A DNA stretch of 64,000 bases from Wurfbainia villosa (Eukaryota; Streptophyta; Magnoliopsida; Zingiberales; Zingiberaceae), in the NCBI GenBank assembly GCA_025175895.1, contig CM046008.1, forward strand, positions 27,669,255 to 27,733,254, written 5' to 3'. How positions within the stretch are numbered: position 1 is the stretch's first letter; each line of letters starts with the position of its first letter. The translations under genes and the position numbers were made by a program. The notes below the pieces were generated by a model that saw only the letters and a program-made list of their open reading frames with translations, did no database searches and was not told where the DNA came from. This document shows positions 1-12,670 of this stretch, piece after piece.

Positions 1-200
1 CTAAATATCATTAGGAATAATTATTTCTTAGGATAGAGTTTTGATTTATTCCTAGAATAGGGTTTGATTTATTCTTTTGAATAAGCCCTAATCTTGTCTA
101 TAAATAGAGCTTCTTTCATGTAAGTTAGGTATCTCTAAGTTACGAAATAACAAGGTTAAACAATTTTTGTTCCTCAGATATAAGCAAGAGTCATAGGCCT
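1..200 (+). repeat. Possible LTR fragment at the window edge
   Basis: The first 200 bases are AT-rich, repeat GATTTATTC-like words, and carry a TATAAATAGAG box near 100-110 followed by a T-rich stretch. This looks like the promoter/R end of a Copia-type LTR cut by the window edge. There is no second LTR, primer site or target duplication to confirm it, so the call rests on composition and the TATA context only. Confidence 0.28.
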
Positions 201-1261
201 TTTATTTAGTTATTATTCGCCCAAAATATCTGTTTTTTGTTGGTGAAAAGATAGATGAGCAAATATATTATGGACAAGAAACTATACTACAATATGACAT
301 AACAACTACTTCTAGCTGATACAAAAACTCAAATATAAGACAAGTATCATGCCTACTATTACCATATGATACAAAACTTGAGTAAACTCATTCCATGGAT
401 TAGCTCAGGCAGATATGAAGTACGACTACCCTATCCAGCTGCAAACACTCAGATTAAACTTCTTCAGTTCAAGAAACAGAGGAAATGGACCTTGAACTAT
501 AAAAACACAAGATTGAGAAAGGAACGGACTCAGTCATCCATGATCAACACGTCTTCTTAGCTATAGCAGTGAAAACAGATGCAGATTACATTGATCTAAA
601 TGGTCTGAACAATCCATCTGAACAGAGCCATGCCACCAGAAAAACAAGCTGCACATGCCATCCTGCCTGGTTATGCTAACTCTGGCAGTCAGAGGTGTAA
701 ACATCCAAGCTTAAAATGAATGAATACCATAGTGGATGCACTTGTTAAAATTGAAGTGCAGTACAGCCGGTGCTCTGGTGAGAATGATCCCTCCGAATGC
801 ATATAGTCATTCTTAAGCTACTCAACGAGCATTGCATTATTGGATCTCTTAGGTTGACTTTTACAGATCCTGTTAGTAAATAGATTGAACAAATAATCTT
901 AATTGCTATGTTCTCCATGTTGGTCACCTTTCATAGAGTGAAATTATCCTTTGGTTCATCAAAGGTTTCCCACTAATAAGTGTTTTCTCATCATTCATGT
1001 GTATATTTAAATATTTTAAGGAAGTCATGAACTTACTATCTGATAAAATAAGATGTCCACAATTGTAGTGACATCGTTCTTTCTATTAACCTTTATGTCA
1101 TGGTATACTCTGTTATACTGATCACTGTCCTATTTTGAAAATATTGTGCTTTAGATGCAATTGTGTTAGCAACAATATGTTAGTGCAACTTATTTTTAAA
1201 AGAATCAATTAGATAGGGTGATCTTGCTCATAAACTTTAAGAATGTTGGTTTTGCATCCAG
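201..1261. other. Intron or upstream region of the CASP-like gene, no recognised feature
   Basis: AT-rich sequence upstream of the first exon seen. I looked for the N-terminal exon of a CASP-like protein (first transmembrane helix with its conserved Arg) and found none, so that exon is probably left of the window. Short ORFs here, for example near 366-560, show no family signature. Confidence 0.5.
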
Positions 1262-4200
1262 TTACTTGGTTGCTTCTATGGGACTGCAAGCTCTGTGGAG
1301 TTCGGGCCTAGCATGCCTTGACATATATGCTATAAAGGTCAAAAGAGATCTGCATAACTATATGCTAGTAAGCTTGTTCGTAGTAGGTGACTGGGTAAGT
1401 ATGTCTAAGTTATTTGATATTTGACTATGTTTGTTTTTTTTTTTTGGATGTTAAGGTCATGGTTAGTTAACATGAATCTTGTTGCCAGCTGGGAAGCTGT
1501 TTAATTACTCATCCCTATGCGATATCATTCCAACTATCATTGATCTGTATTTCTCTTCTTTTGGTAATATGTCAATGAACTTTAAATGTTGCATCTAATA
1601 CATGTCTACTTAATGCCTCTTTAACAATAAATCACAGATCTCTAGTCACACTTTTCTGTTGTTTAAATGTGATTCAAGCATAAATAACATAGATAGCTTA
1701 CATGAAAGTATGGGATGTCACAATTGTCAAAATGCACATTGAAAGAAATTTTCTGTTTTGACAAAGTTGGAGAGGGAAGGCATGTGTGTGTGATAAGGTG
1801 TGTCGATGGTGATAGTACCACATCAGTATTCCAGTTTTGAGAAAATCCAAGCAGGGTGGATAGCAGTACAATTAAAATGATCATAACTATCAACTTTGAT
1901 AGATAAATATTGAGCTTTCTACTCAGTTGACTCAGTCATAATTCATGTGAAGGCAACATAGCTATTCTGGCTTCATTTTTCAAGATGCAATTGTTCAGTT
2001 TCCAATGAATCTGACTACAGCATTTACTTATTTACACATGGTTCCATGATGAATAAGTGAAAAGAATGTGTTTGGGTCATTGAGAATCAGAGAGAGATGC
2101 AGTTTGTTGTCTGATTGCATCATTTTAGACAACCCATGGTGCACATAGGAAGATATAAATAGTAGATGAGTAGAGGTCATTAGGTTGTAAGTTGTAACTG
2201 TGCAATGGATGATGGGTGGGATAAAGGAAACTCTTTCTATTCCACCAGTTATCAGCATGATCCATACAGTAAATCTGTATTTCAAGGAGGCAAGGGAATG
2301 CAATAAGTTCTTGAAGCAAGAGACAGAAAGGCAACTGCAACATATCTTGGGATATATTATTTTAGATGCTTGGACCAAGAGACCCTTGACGATTGTAACA
2401 TGTATGAAATGATTCTTTGAATAGGAAATGATGGTAGCAAGGAAATGATTTAACCACAAAACTAGCATCATTTGGGTAGGAGGTTGGCAAGGAATTTGGA
2501 TCTTAAATTCTAAAACTATTTGTAGATAAAAAAAATATAAATACAGGCATCACTCTAAGTTGGACTTTGCCTGATCCATTTGTGCAGATATAGAAAGAAT
2601 TTCAATGTTGTGGCATTGTATAAAATTTATTAGGAAAATGGCTCCTGCCTTATGGTTGGGCTTAATTAATGTCTTGACAATATGGTTTAAGTTAGGTATG
2701 TTTTGTATATTGATATGTCCATCAAATATGCAATACTTAGTGCACATGACGATTATGAAGATTGTGCACTCGGGTGTTTGAGGTTTGGACCTAGTGGAGC
2801 TTATAGACTTGATGATATTGAGTTGTTAACATGGCAATTGTGAAGATCTAGTGCTCGAGACTTTTGCTTGGGTCAGGTTCTTGCAGCAAAGTTGAAGGAG
2901 GAGTTCAATGGACTCAAGAGATGGAAGCTTAAATCGAGGTGTCGCTTGCATTGAGTTGTCTAATCGGAGCTCAATGTGGAGTTTATGGACTCAAGGAGAT
3001 AAAGACCTAAAGATGTGAGAGTTGTGAGTGATTACAAGGTTGTAATCTTAGGCTTCTCTTTGAGCATGTAAGATTATTAAAAGAATATTGTGATTGCCTA
3101 GATAGTAGCCGAGCTACTAAGGGTTTGATGGTTGTGAAGCCTTCGACTGTGGAATGCACTTTCAAGCCATTTTTGTCGACTAACTCGAGTCCTGAACCTT
3201 TGTGTAGTATGATTGGTTGTAAGCCAAGTGAAGAGGACTACCCAATTGTCAATCAATTGGAGCATATAAGTCAATTAGGTGGTCGACTAGATGCAATTTT
3301 GAGTGAACTGAATGTTTTGGGTTTGAGTTTAGTCTATTGACACTTTGGTATTGACCCACTGGCCAAAGCATCATTGGCGTTCAAGGGCCACTTATACACT
3401 CCCAATTGACTAATTTTTTTTTCCAATTGACAACCATAACTAATCCGTTAAAGGGATTTATATATAAGTTCTTAGTGAGCCTTTGGGCACTTAGAACTCA
3501 CTATTCAAGATCTTTATCTCTTGTGATTATACTGATGACATGTCCAAAAGGATCTAAGAGTTTGGACAAGGTTAAAAGTTTCATCTTCATTAGGCTTTTG
3601 ACAATTTGCTTTCTCCTTAACTTTCATTTACTTATGATGAAGTGAGGTCAATTGTAAGGGAAATCCCTGTTAGGGTACAAGCTTGTAACAACTTGGGAAA
3701 TCCTAAAGGTTGGGTCAATATGTATCTTTTTTGTAAGGATTTGTCTCATGACCCCCTGTGAAGGGATTGTTCAGTGGAATTGGATCTCCAAACCATGTTA
3801 CATCTTCATTTTAATGTCACATTTAGCTTGTCATTTTATTTTTGTTCTGCATATATTCTTAACACATCCAATTAATGACATACAAACACTTGCACTACTA
3901 ATATGTTTGGATTGTTTTTTGTATTTATTTGAGAAATTGACAATTTGGGTGTATCGTCTATTCAACCTTTAATCAGGCCATAGTAAATCCTACAAAATCA
4001 AGTTTAATTTTGATTTGATAACAAGCACAATTTTGTCATGTTGAGATGAAAATCAGTGAGGCATCATTGAAATTAACTGTGCTTTCTAGTATCAAATGTA
4101 CATCAAACAATTGTTACATATATGAATTTTAACTGAAGAATGATAATGTTCTCGTAGTCGTTTGACATTATTTATGTATAGATACACCTATATAGGGTGT

Positions 4201-4900
4201 AGGGTATGCCATCTAGAACTTCCAATAAAAGTTATTATGCTCTTTTCCCCTAACAGTACACCAGTGGAATGTTGTCTAAATGACTTTATTTGGAATTAGT
4301 CTTACTGCCTAAACTGTTGGTTGCAAAATAAAAAGTTTGATTACTATGTAGTTTTGATTTTAGCATCTTCGTAAACTGTTGACAGCTCATTAGTGTTTTT
4401 CTACTTAAAATAGGTCAACCATTAATCAATATAATGGAAGTAAAATTAACTGGTTTTCCCCATCTAGATGTACTTCCTTTGAATATATTTTTGAATGGCA
4501 TTAACTCTCGTCTATGAGGATGGAAAGCCTCGTCATTAGTTAATGATTACATTAGTTTAGCTATTCTGGAGAGAGTTGTCCATTTCTCACAATTAAGATG
4601 AAAGGAAAAGAAAAAGAAACCCATTCTTTGTTTGAAAGGAAACAAGTAAATAGTGATATTTCAGGTGTTGTGACAATTAATATTCATGGTATAATGCAGG
4701 TAACAGCAACTCTGTCTCTGGCAGCAGCATGCTCCTCAGCAGGTGTGACTGTTTTGTTTGTGAGGGACACGGATATCTGCAAGTCATATCCTCAGTTTTC
4801 ATGTGGTAAATATCAAGTCTCTACTGCCATGGCCTTTATTGCATGGATGTTTGTCTCAGCATCTGCTCTAGTCATGTTTTGGATCCTGACGTCTAGCTAG
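1262..4900 (+). CDS. CASP-like protein (CASPL5-type), 3' two exons only
   Basis: Member of the CASP/CASP-like family (DUF588), four-helix plasma-membrane proteins related to those that organise Casparian strip domains. Two exons are seen: 1262-1394 (acceptor ..CCAG, phase 2; donor GTAAGT) and 4700-4900 (acceptor ..TGCAG, stop TAG). They join in frame as ..FVVGDW|VTATLS... The first encodes helix 2 (YLVASMGLQALWS) and the loop with LACLDIYAIK. The second encodes helix 3 (TATLSLAAACSSAGVTVLF, preceded by the family's Asp-Trp), an extracellular loop with two Cys, and helix 4 (AFIAWMFVSASALVMFWIL). The protein ends three residues after helix 4, as is usual in the CASPL5 group. The exon(s) for helix 1 lie outside the window, so expression and completeness cannot be judged. 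Subgroup 5B versus 5C is not resolved. Confidence 0.92.
1395..4699 (+). other. 3.3 kb intron of the CASP-like gene
   Basis: Bounded by GTAAGT at 1395 and TGCAG at 4695-4699. Mostly AT-rich without coding signal. The middle (about 2760-3800) has a different, more G-rich composition and may be an old transposon insertion, listed separately. Confidence 0.8.
2760..3800 (+). repeat. Possible solo LTR or transposon remnant in the CASP-like intron
   Basis: The composition changes here: GAG-rich, purine-rich text, a TATA-like TTTATATATAAG near 3458, then a TTGTAACAACTTGGG stretch and a GTAAGGATTTGTCTC stretch resembling the R-U5 part of plant LTRs. The ends and a target-site duplication could not be fixed, and no internal coding sequence is present. 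Confidence 0.28.
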
Positions 4901-6051
4901 CTGATTGTAAATGTGTTTTTTTTTCTTTTTCGGTTTTCCCTGTACCTGTGTGTTGTTGAAATCTCATCTGTTCTGGTCTAGTCATAATTTGGATTCTAAC
5001 ATCTGGCTGATTATACATGTACACTGTTCTTTATTTTATTTTTTTTGTTATATATATATATATATATATATATACATTTTTTGAAATAATACTCTGTAAA
5101 GTTACTAGATAGAATGGTTATGAGTGCCCCCTTAATTTTGTGATAGCGAAACAGTTTTTGGGTTAACACTTTACTATATTGCCTTCAATGTGCCTGCTAA
5201 GCGTGGGAATTATTTGGATTTTAGGAGGATTGTCCAAAAATCCTGATTCCAAATTGTTTCTTTAGCAAGATAAGATTGAGAATTGACAAAAATGATGAAA
5301 AACAGTGAAAGGCAACCATTTGAACTCTCTTCATCTGTTCATCCCATTGAATAAGCAATCGAAGTAGTCACGAATGGGTGCTTTGAATGTCTATAATTGC
5401 CCGCCAACTGACGGACCGACCAACAGTAGTTATTGTACAAGTAAAATTACCCGCAATCTTCATCAAGAACTCGAGTGTTAACTAATGCCCTAGTTGAATA
5501 GCTAACGATATGAAGAAGGTTGAATCGCGCGTGGAACAATTTAGGAAGCATGAATTCGGAGATCATTTGCGACGAATGAACCTCCTAGTAGCACAATGTC
5601 TGAGTTGAATAGCCAACAATATGAAGAACGTTGAATCCGCTTCCTTGCTTAGGTTCCCTTTCGTTTCTGGGGTATAAAAGTTTGGCCATTTGATTAAATC
5701 GTTTCTTTGTTCCATTTTGCCGATGTATCTTGGATCCCAAAAATGGTAGGCGTTCTGCCTCTGCCCTAATTCACTTTCAGGGCCACAAGAAAGCAAAGAC
5801 CTCTTCAGAGGCTCTTGTATATTGAGGAACTATGATCCAAGTAAACTAGAGGAAAAATATTAATCCCCCAAACTATGATAATAAAACATACATATAGATT
5901 TTCAAAAATTTCTGAATCGATCCTTATCTACGATATATTTATGAATTTTTCTCTAAATAGAGATCAATCTCTTGAGATGTAAACGTCACTGAGGCCTCCG
6001 AGAAAACTGACCTCACAAAGGATTTCTAACGACAAACAAATAGTGAACCAT
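4901..6051. other. 3' flank of the CASP-like gene, no gene seen
   Basis: Holds the probable 3'UTR with a T-rich stretch, a (TA)n tract and anonymous sequence up to the target duplication of element E1. An antisense ORF at 5563-5796 has no recognisable domain and was not called. Confidence 0.5.
5049..5074. repeat. (TA)13 microsatellite
   Basis: Uninterrupted TA dinucleotides about 150 bp downstream of the CASP-like stop codon. Confidence 0.95.
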
Positions 6052-6056
6052 CCATT

Positions 6057-7539
6057 TATAGGAACGTTTGGTGGCCGCTTGTCGATGGAGGAATTTGATC
6101 GTGCTTGCTACAAAGAGTGTTATACGCAGCGAAAATAGAAATAATACAATACAAATACACACAAGCACAATAGACACCACAATATAACGTGGTTCGGAAT
6201 CAAATGATTCCTACTCCACGGATTGAGCTCATAAGAGCCCTAGCGATGTAAATCACACACCACTATAATAATAACTCATTCTCGGAATAATCCGGAGGTG
6301 GAGAAATCTCGTACAAGTGATTACAATAGTAATACTAAGCAAATACAATCAAATACAAATATGAAATGCAATACAAGTAAAGAAAATAATTTTACAAGAG
6401 CTTTTGATTGCTTTCTTTTGGTTGCTTGAAGAGTAGCCTTGAAGACCCCGAATTGCAATAGCAAATCACCCCAAAGAAGCTCAAGAACCATTGCCAAAAA
6501 TCCTCCCCACGAACAGCTTTATAACCTGCATTCAGGCTGATTTTTCGCCTAGCAGTCGATTGATCGGGACCATCAGTCGAATGCCCCTATAGTCGTTGTC
6601 TCACAACGACATGAAACACGTCGGATAAGTCCAACGGATACACCATCAGTCGACTGATGGCTCAATCAGTCGAGTGCTCGCGCCGATCACTCGACTGAAG
6701 AGCATTCTGTGCTCGACATCCTGACGAGTAGTCGAATGATCTCCATATCAGTCGACTGATCAGGCCATCAGTCGACTGCCCAATGTTAGCAGTCGACTGT
6801 TAGGCCATCTTCCCGTAGTCAAATCCTAATTGACTCACATCAGTCAACTGATCATAGTCGCAATCGACTGATACACCTCAAACATGAGATTTTAACCCAA
6901 GTATGATGCCCTAGACCACCCTTAGCCTAGACATAAGTCTTTTAGCCATCTCCATCAGTCTCATGTCTATTGAATCTCTCCAAGTCATCCATGACTTGTT
7001 CATCTATACGCTAGTCTTCAGGTGCTTCCATCGGCTATTGTCATGCTAACGATGTCTATATCGCTAAGGCACATTGGGCTTACGCTGCCAAGACTCTGCT
7101 TGGACTTTACGCCGCCAACCATTGGACTTATGCTGCCAAGACTCCACCCTTAGACTTCACGCTGCCAATATTCCCCTTGGACTTCTCAATTGTCAAGTAC
7201 CCATGACTTGAATTTTCACCGCCAAGACTACATCCTTTGGACTTACGTGACCAAGACTACACCCTTGGACTTCCTTGCCAATCCAATGTTGGACTTTTCA
7301 TGCCAAGACTCATGCTTGGACTTTTCCTTGCCAAGACCCATGCTTGGACTTTTCGTGTCAAGTACACAAGACTTGGACTTCTCCCATGGCAATGGTCAAA
7401 CCATCGTCAAACATCAAGTATGACCTGGGTCGATTGCATCAGCAATCTCCCCAACACATGTCAGACATCCATGTCAAACATCAAAACACTACTCGAGTCA
7501 AATTCGAGTCTGGTCAATCGTGACCTGGGCCGATTGCAC
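6057..7539 (-). repeat. E1 3' LTR (left copy)
   Basis: Aligns over its length with 11124-12665, for example CAAAGAGTGTTATACGCAGC and the AATATAACGTGGTTCGGAAT block. It carries the cluster of CAGTCGACTG-type palindromes (about 6550-6870) and the GGACTT..GCCAAG repeats (about 7080-7380). The inner end has lost a few bases: GATTGCAC runs straight into the C-rich complement of the polypurine tract. Confidence 0.9.
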
Positions 7540-9352
7540 CCCCCCTTTTTGATGTTTGACAAAAACACCCTTGAGTTAGGCCCCTAACTCAAATTCCCTT
7601 ATTAATTATCCCAAAATGGTAATTTTACTTTCTCCCCTTTTTTGACATACATCAAAAAGGATCTCCCAAGGAGATCAATGTCTCATATCCAATGAGATCT
7701 TACAATCTCCCCCTTGGTCCAAAGACAACTAGGATGCCTACAATCTTCCTAGTGATAAGTCTCATATCACTCGAGAGAGATATTTCTATGAACTCTCCTA
7801 ATTTCCAAATTGAGTATCTCAAAATTCCATTTCTCCCCTCATGAGGAAAAATACATCCATCATCCCATGGTAGATATCTCCCCCTAAATGTTTGCTCCCC
7901 CTTGACCATTGCACCAACAGTATCCTTAGGAAGTTCCTAAGCCAATAGGAACACTAAACCATCAAAAATAAGGTTCAAATTTCAACATTGGCCTTTCCCA
8001 CACCTTAAAATTGATACATCACCCTAACAACTCTCCTAATCCATATCCAATGGATTTTCACCCTTTCTAATACTTTCCAAAGCATATTCTAGGGTTAGGA
8101 GCAGTTAGGGAACCCTAACCTAGCTGAAACATGGACTAAACATCCTTGTTTATCCGAAATCAACCTGACAGTCGACTTTATCAGGCAACAATCGACTGCC
8201 TCTCATCATCAGTCAATTGTCATCCATGGCAGCCAACTGATAACTGAAAATTCCGATTTTCAATTATCAGAAATGAAATTCAGAAATTCATAAGTAATTA
8301 TACGTAACTTGAAAAATCGTGAAACTTCATACGTATAATACTTATAATAAATACAATAGGTGAAAAATGTTTGAAAAATATTTTATTCATAAAATAGTGA
8401 AATTAACACAAAGTTTAAAAGTGAAGAAAAACTTTAATATTTGAGCTCACTTTGTATCAACATCATCAACGGTGACTTCTATCAAAAGATAGATTGCACT
8501 AAGGTTTTTCAAAATAATTTTAAAACCTTATATTGGATCATATTCTTTGGGCTTAATGTACATGGCTTGAATATAAGCTTTCCCAATGATCCATAACTTG
8601 ATTTTAGATAAGTTTGAATTCATTTAAATGCAAAAATTATGCACCTTGAACTTAACTCATTTCCTAACATCTCACATGTATCTAGGGTGTATCAATACAC
8701 ATACATGTCAATGTAATGCAATATGTGGATTTTGTTCATTTAGGGTTTCATGCATAGCTAGGAACACTATTTGACTCCTTTATGCATGAGACTTCAAATC
8801 ATGTCATAATCCTTAAATCCATTTTATTTATGCATGAATGATGATTATGACATAATTGATAACATGAATAAGCATGTGTCAAAATCATGATATCATGACA
8901 TGTGAATGAAATCTAAGCATACATGACACAAAAAGACAAACTCTAAACATAATCATGACATTTATATGATTTAAATGAATATGATGTCATGACATGTTAT
9001 ATGATAAATCAAGCATGACAAATAAAATGTAAATGTACATAATACCTAAATTTTGATATTAGTTGTCATTTGTCATTATTAAACTCATTTTTCCATATTA
9101 TTAGTTTATCTTTCAAGTGTGTCAAAAATCCAAAATGGCACACTAAGACCTCTAAATTTAAGTTGTATCAATTTGATCAATTTTTCATAGTTCCATAAAT
9201 TATATTAACACATCCTAAAATCTTTTAGGATTATAATTAAAACACATTTCCAAGATACCCATGACCTTGAAAATGACCTAAGATGTCACCTTTACCATGG
9301 TTAGGTTAACTACCTATCCATTTAAAGTTGGCACACCTAAACTCATTTAGCA
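7540..9352 (-). other. E1 3' non-coding region shared with E2 and E4
   Basis: Lies where pol would be in an ordinary Copia element. It aligns in order with 45956-47883 (E2) and 53079-54949 (E4): the polypurine tract, the short shared ORF, a segment with CAGTCGACT-type words, an AT-rich middle with repeated ATGACATCATGA-type palindromes (about 8810-9010), and the block just after gag. No pol motif in any frame. Confidence 0.8.
7700..7909 (-). CDS. Short shared ORF of the LTR family (E1 copy)
   Basis: A 69-codon ORF starting MVKGEQ. The E4 copy (54538-54783) starts at the equivalent ATG and keeps the same frame, and both share FRG, WDDG, IWKLGE and SDMRLITRK. A homologous but broken frame is in E2. 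Function unknown, no domain recognised. It may be a true small protein or simply a recently duplicated non-coding stretch. Confidence 0.3.
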   Translation of the reverse strand: MVKGEQTFRGRYLPWDDGCIFPHEGRNGILRYSIWKLGEFIEISLSSDMRLITRKIVGILVVFGPRGRL

Positions 9353-11054
9353 TGAATTGATCACGCTCCTAGGAACTCAATATCTATTGGAGCTCCTTGG
9401 GTTTACTAGGTATTCGCTAGGGATAACTTCCCTAGATACCCTCCTAATGACCCTTCTAGGCTTAGAAGCCTTGGTCATTTTGATCTTGCCTAGGTCAACC
9501 CTAGAGGTAACTCCCCCTTTGACCTTCTTAATGACTTTCCTAGATTTCCTTGAAACGCTAGCCAGTAGGCACACACCTTGGTTACCTTTAGGGATGACTT
9601 CCCTAGTAACCTTGGTTTTCCTAGACCTAACTTGAGTTCCATAATCGAATGAAACACTATGATAGGTCTCCTTGGGATTGGGTTTGTGATCCAAACCTTT
9701 CTTGCCCTTGGTTAACCCTTGTTTCCTATGCCCTTGACTTTGACAATTTGACCCCTTAAATTGATTTTGTATATTCCTAAGAGTCTTTTTCATTTTCTCA
9801 AGCCTTAACCTCAAGACTTGATTTTCCTTTTCTAATATCTCAATTTTTATTTTTTCATTAATTTTTTAGATATTTTTATTTTTAGGCATATGTCTAATTC
9901 ATTTAGGGTTGATGCCTAGATGATCTTCTATCTTCCTAATGGTCTCCCTAGGAAGGATAGGTCTAGAATTGTTCGATCTAGGTTTGTCCTTAGGTAAAAT
10001 TATTTTAGGGACACTAGTCTCAAATTTCTCCTTATTCCTAAGGTTGACATTCTTAGCACCTAGACAATAAAATCTATTTTTACTAACATGTCTTTCATGA
10101 GTAATAACAAGTGAATTAAAAGTATATTTTTGACTTTTAATTAAAGAAGATGCATACTTAAAGGTTACCTTAGGATTTGCCTTAGCTTTCCCTACTTGTG
10201 ATGCTTCTTCTTTTCTCCTAGGGCATTGACTCCTATAGTGGTCCCGTTGTTGGCACTTGAAGCACACCACGTGCTTCTTGCTCTTCCTAATTTGAGTTCC
10301 GACTTCATTTAACTTTTAGGCACTGGTGGAGTCTTCTTAACTTTCTTAGGGCACTTACTCTTGTAATGACCATACTCCCTACACTCAAAACACATAATAT
10401 AGATTTTTTTTTTGAATTAACGTGTTTGAATTACCTAGGGTGGTGGTGAGGGTCTCTTGAGCTTGTACATCACTTCTCCCCGAAGTAGATGACTCTTCTT
10501 GCTCTTGCCCTTGACTCGGAGATCTAATCTTCTCTCTCTCAATCCTAGAGGTGGAGGCTTCTTTCAATTCCACCTCCTCTACCGATTCGAATGTCAACTC
10601 CTCTTCAACTTCCGAATCCTCACTTGCTTGTGAGGATGATGTGTTTGCTTCCTCGGTCTCCTCCGATTAAGCCGATGAACACTCTTCGACTTTTTAGACC
10701 GATGATGGATTTTCGTGATATTTTGCCAATTCGCTCTAAAGCTCCTTGGCATTCTTATACTCACCTAAACTACATAATATATCGTTAAAAATCAAATCAA
10801 TCAAGAATTTTATTACCTTCTTATTTATCTCGAATTCTTGGATTTGTTTCCCAGTTCACTTTTTCATTTTGAGAAAACCTCCCTTTAGCCCTCTCGGATA
10901 CTTGAATCCTTCCATCAATGCGGACCATTCTTCGAAGTCCCTCATCATAATAAAGTCTAATCCGTCTCTTCCATGAATTGAAGCATTCTCGTCTATAAAG
11001 CGCATACGAGACCGATGTGTTAATGTCTCATCCTAGTTGTTCTTCAAAATCCAT
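9353..11054 (-). pseudogene. E1 gag, degenerate (UBN2 type, CCHC zinc knuckles)
   Basis: Starts with ATG at 11054 (MDFEEQLG), 70 bp downstream of the 5' LTR, as in E4, then meets a stop within ten codons and several frameshifts. Readable pieces are 10385-10597 (acidic Ser/Thr-rich linker), 9899-10270 (second CCHC knuckle CFKCQQRDHYRSQC, basic tail) and 9377-9814 (coiled-coil and basic C-terminus ending near ..NPRSSNRY). The first knuckle (FECREYGHYKSKC) lies in another frame between them. In Copia elements this protein forms the particle and binds RNA; this copy cannot be translated intact. Confidence 0.85.
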
Positions 11055-11109
11055 CTCCTCACCCTCTAGCGATGCTCTCTTGGTTGTTAGTTCGTAGAAG
11101 AGCAGTCTC

Positions 11110-11121
11110 GCTCTGATACCA
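11110..11121 (-). promoter_or_regulatory. E1 primer binding site (tRNA-Met)
   Basis: The minus strand reads TGGTATCAGAGC, two bases inside the 5' LTR end. It is the canonical 12-base match to the 3' end of plant initiator tRNA-Met and defines the direction of the element. Confidence 0.92.
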
Positions 11122-11123
11122 AT

Positions 11124-12665
11124 TGTATGAATGTTCGGTGGCCACTAGAGGAGGGGGGGGGGGTGAATAACGTCGTCGCTTGTCGATAGATGAATTTGAT
11201 CGTACTTGCTACAAAGAGTGTTATACGCAGCAGAAATAGAAATAATACAATACAAATACACACAAGCACAATAGACACCACAATATAACGTGATTCGAAA
11301 TCGAATAGTTCATACTCCACGGAGTGGGCTTGTAAGAGCCCTAGTGATGCAAATCACACACCACTATAACAACAACTCATTCTCGGAACAATCCGGAGGT
11401 GAAGAAACCTCGTACAAGTGATTACAACAGTAATTCTAAGCAAATACAATCAAATACAAATATAAAATGCAATACAAGTAAAGAAAACAACTTTACAAGA
11501 GCTTTTGATTGCTTGAAGAGTAGCCTTGGAGACCCCGAATTGCAACAGCAAATCGCCCCAAAAAAACTCAAGAACCATTGCCAAAAATCCTCCCCACAAA
11601 CAACTTTTATAACCTACATTCGGGCTGATTTTTCACCTAGCAGTCGACTGATGGTCCCAATCAGTCGACTGCCCCAGTAGCCGTTATCTCACAATAACAT
11701 GAAACACGTCGGATAAGTTCAACGGATACACCATCAGTCGACTGATGGCTCAATCAGTCGAGTGCTCGTGCCGATCACTCGACTGAAGAGCATTCTGTGC
11801 TCGACATTCCGACGAGCAATTGACTGATCTCCAAATCAATCGACTGATCAGGCCATCAGTCGACTGCCCAATGCTGACAGTCGACTGCTAGGCCATCTTC
11901 CCGTAATCAAACCCTAGTTGACTCACATCAGTTGATTGATACACCTCAAACATGAGGTTTTAACCCAAGTATGATGCCCCCATACTTGCTAGACCACCCT
12001 TAGCCTAGACCTAAGCCTTCTAGCTGTCTCCATCAGCCTCACGTCTATCGGATCCCTTAGCATAAGTCATCCATGACTTGTTCATCCATACGCTAACCTT
12101 CAGGTACTTCTATTGACTATTGTAATGCTAACAGTGTCTACACCGCCAAAACACATTAGGCTTACGCTGCTAAGACTCCGCTTGGACTTAAGCTGCCAAC
12201 CATTGGACTTATGCTGTCAAGACTCCACCCTTGGACTTTACGCCGCCAATATTCCCCTTGGACTTCTCAATTGCCAAGTACCCATGACTTAGACTTTCAT
12301 TGCCAAGACTATACCCTTGAACTTACGTGACCAAGACTACACCCTTGGACTTCCTTATCAACCAAATGTTGGACTTTTCATATTAAGACTCATGCTTAGA
12401 CTTTTCCTTATCAAAATTCATACTTGAACTTTCCTTTACTAAGACTCATGCTTAGACTTTTCGTGTCAAGTACACAAGACTTGGACTTCTTCCATGACAA
12501 TGATCAAACTATCGTCAAACATCAAGTATGACATGGGTCGATTGCATTAGCAATCTCCCCAACACATATCAGACATCCATGTCAGACATCCATATCAAAC
12601 ATCAAAATACTATTCGAGTCAAACTTGAATCTGGTCAATCGTGATCTGGACCGATTGCACCAACA
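11124..12665 (-). repeat. E1 5' LTR (right copy)
   Basis: A 1542-bp LTR with intact ends on the minus strand (TGTTGGTGCAATC.. to ..ATTCATACA) next to the primer site and followed by the CCATT target duplication. An 11-12 base G run sits near 11151-11162. It contains the same palindrome cluster (about 11640-11940) and GGACTT/CCAAG repeats as the other copy. Confidence 0.92.
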
Positions 12666-12670
12666 CCATT

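Larger units (their letters stand above)
6057..12665 (-). mobile_element. E1: complete gag-only LTR retrotransposon (Copia-type gag)
   Basis: A 6.6 kb element on the minus strand. The right (5') LTR is 11124-12665 and the left (3') LTR 6057-7539. Target duplication CCATT is present on both sides (6052-6056 and 12666-12670). The right LTR starts TGTATGAATG and ends GCACCAACA; the left start has decayed from TG to TA. The primer site at 11110-11121 is the exact complement of TGGTATCAGAGC, the usual initiator-tRNA-Met site. Between the LTRs lie only gag remnants (9353-11054) and a 1.8 kb non-coding 3' region. No protease, integrase, reverse transcriptase or RNase H motif was found on either strand. 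The plan matches E2 and E4. Confidence 0.93.

Noticed and set aside
2028..2471. 147-codon antisense ORF in the CASP-like intron
   Set aside because: No domain, unusual composition and no supporting splice or homology signal.
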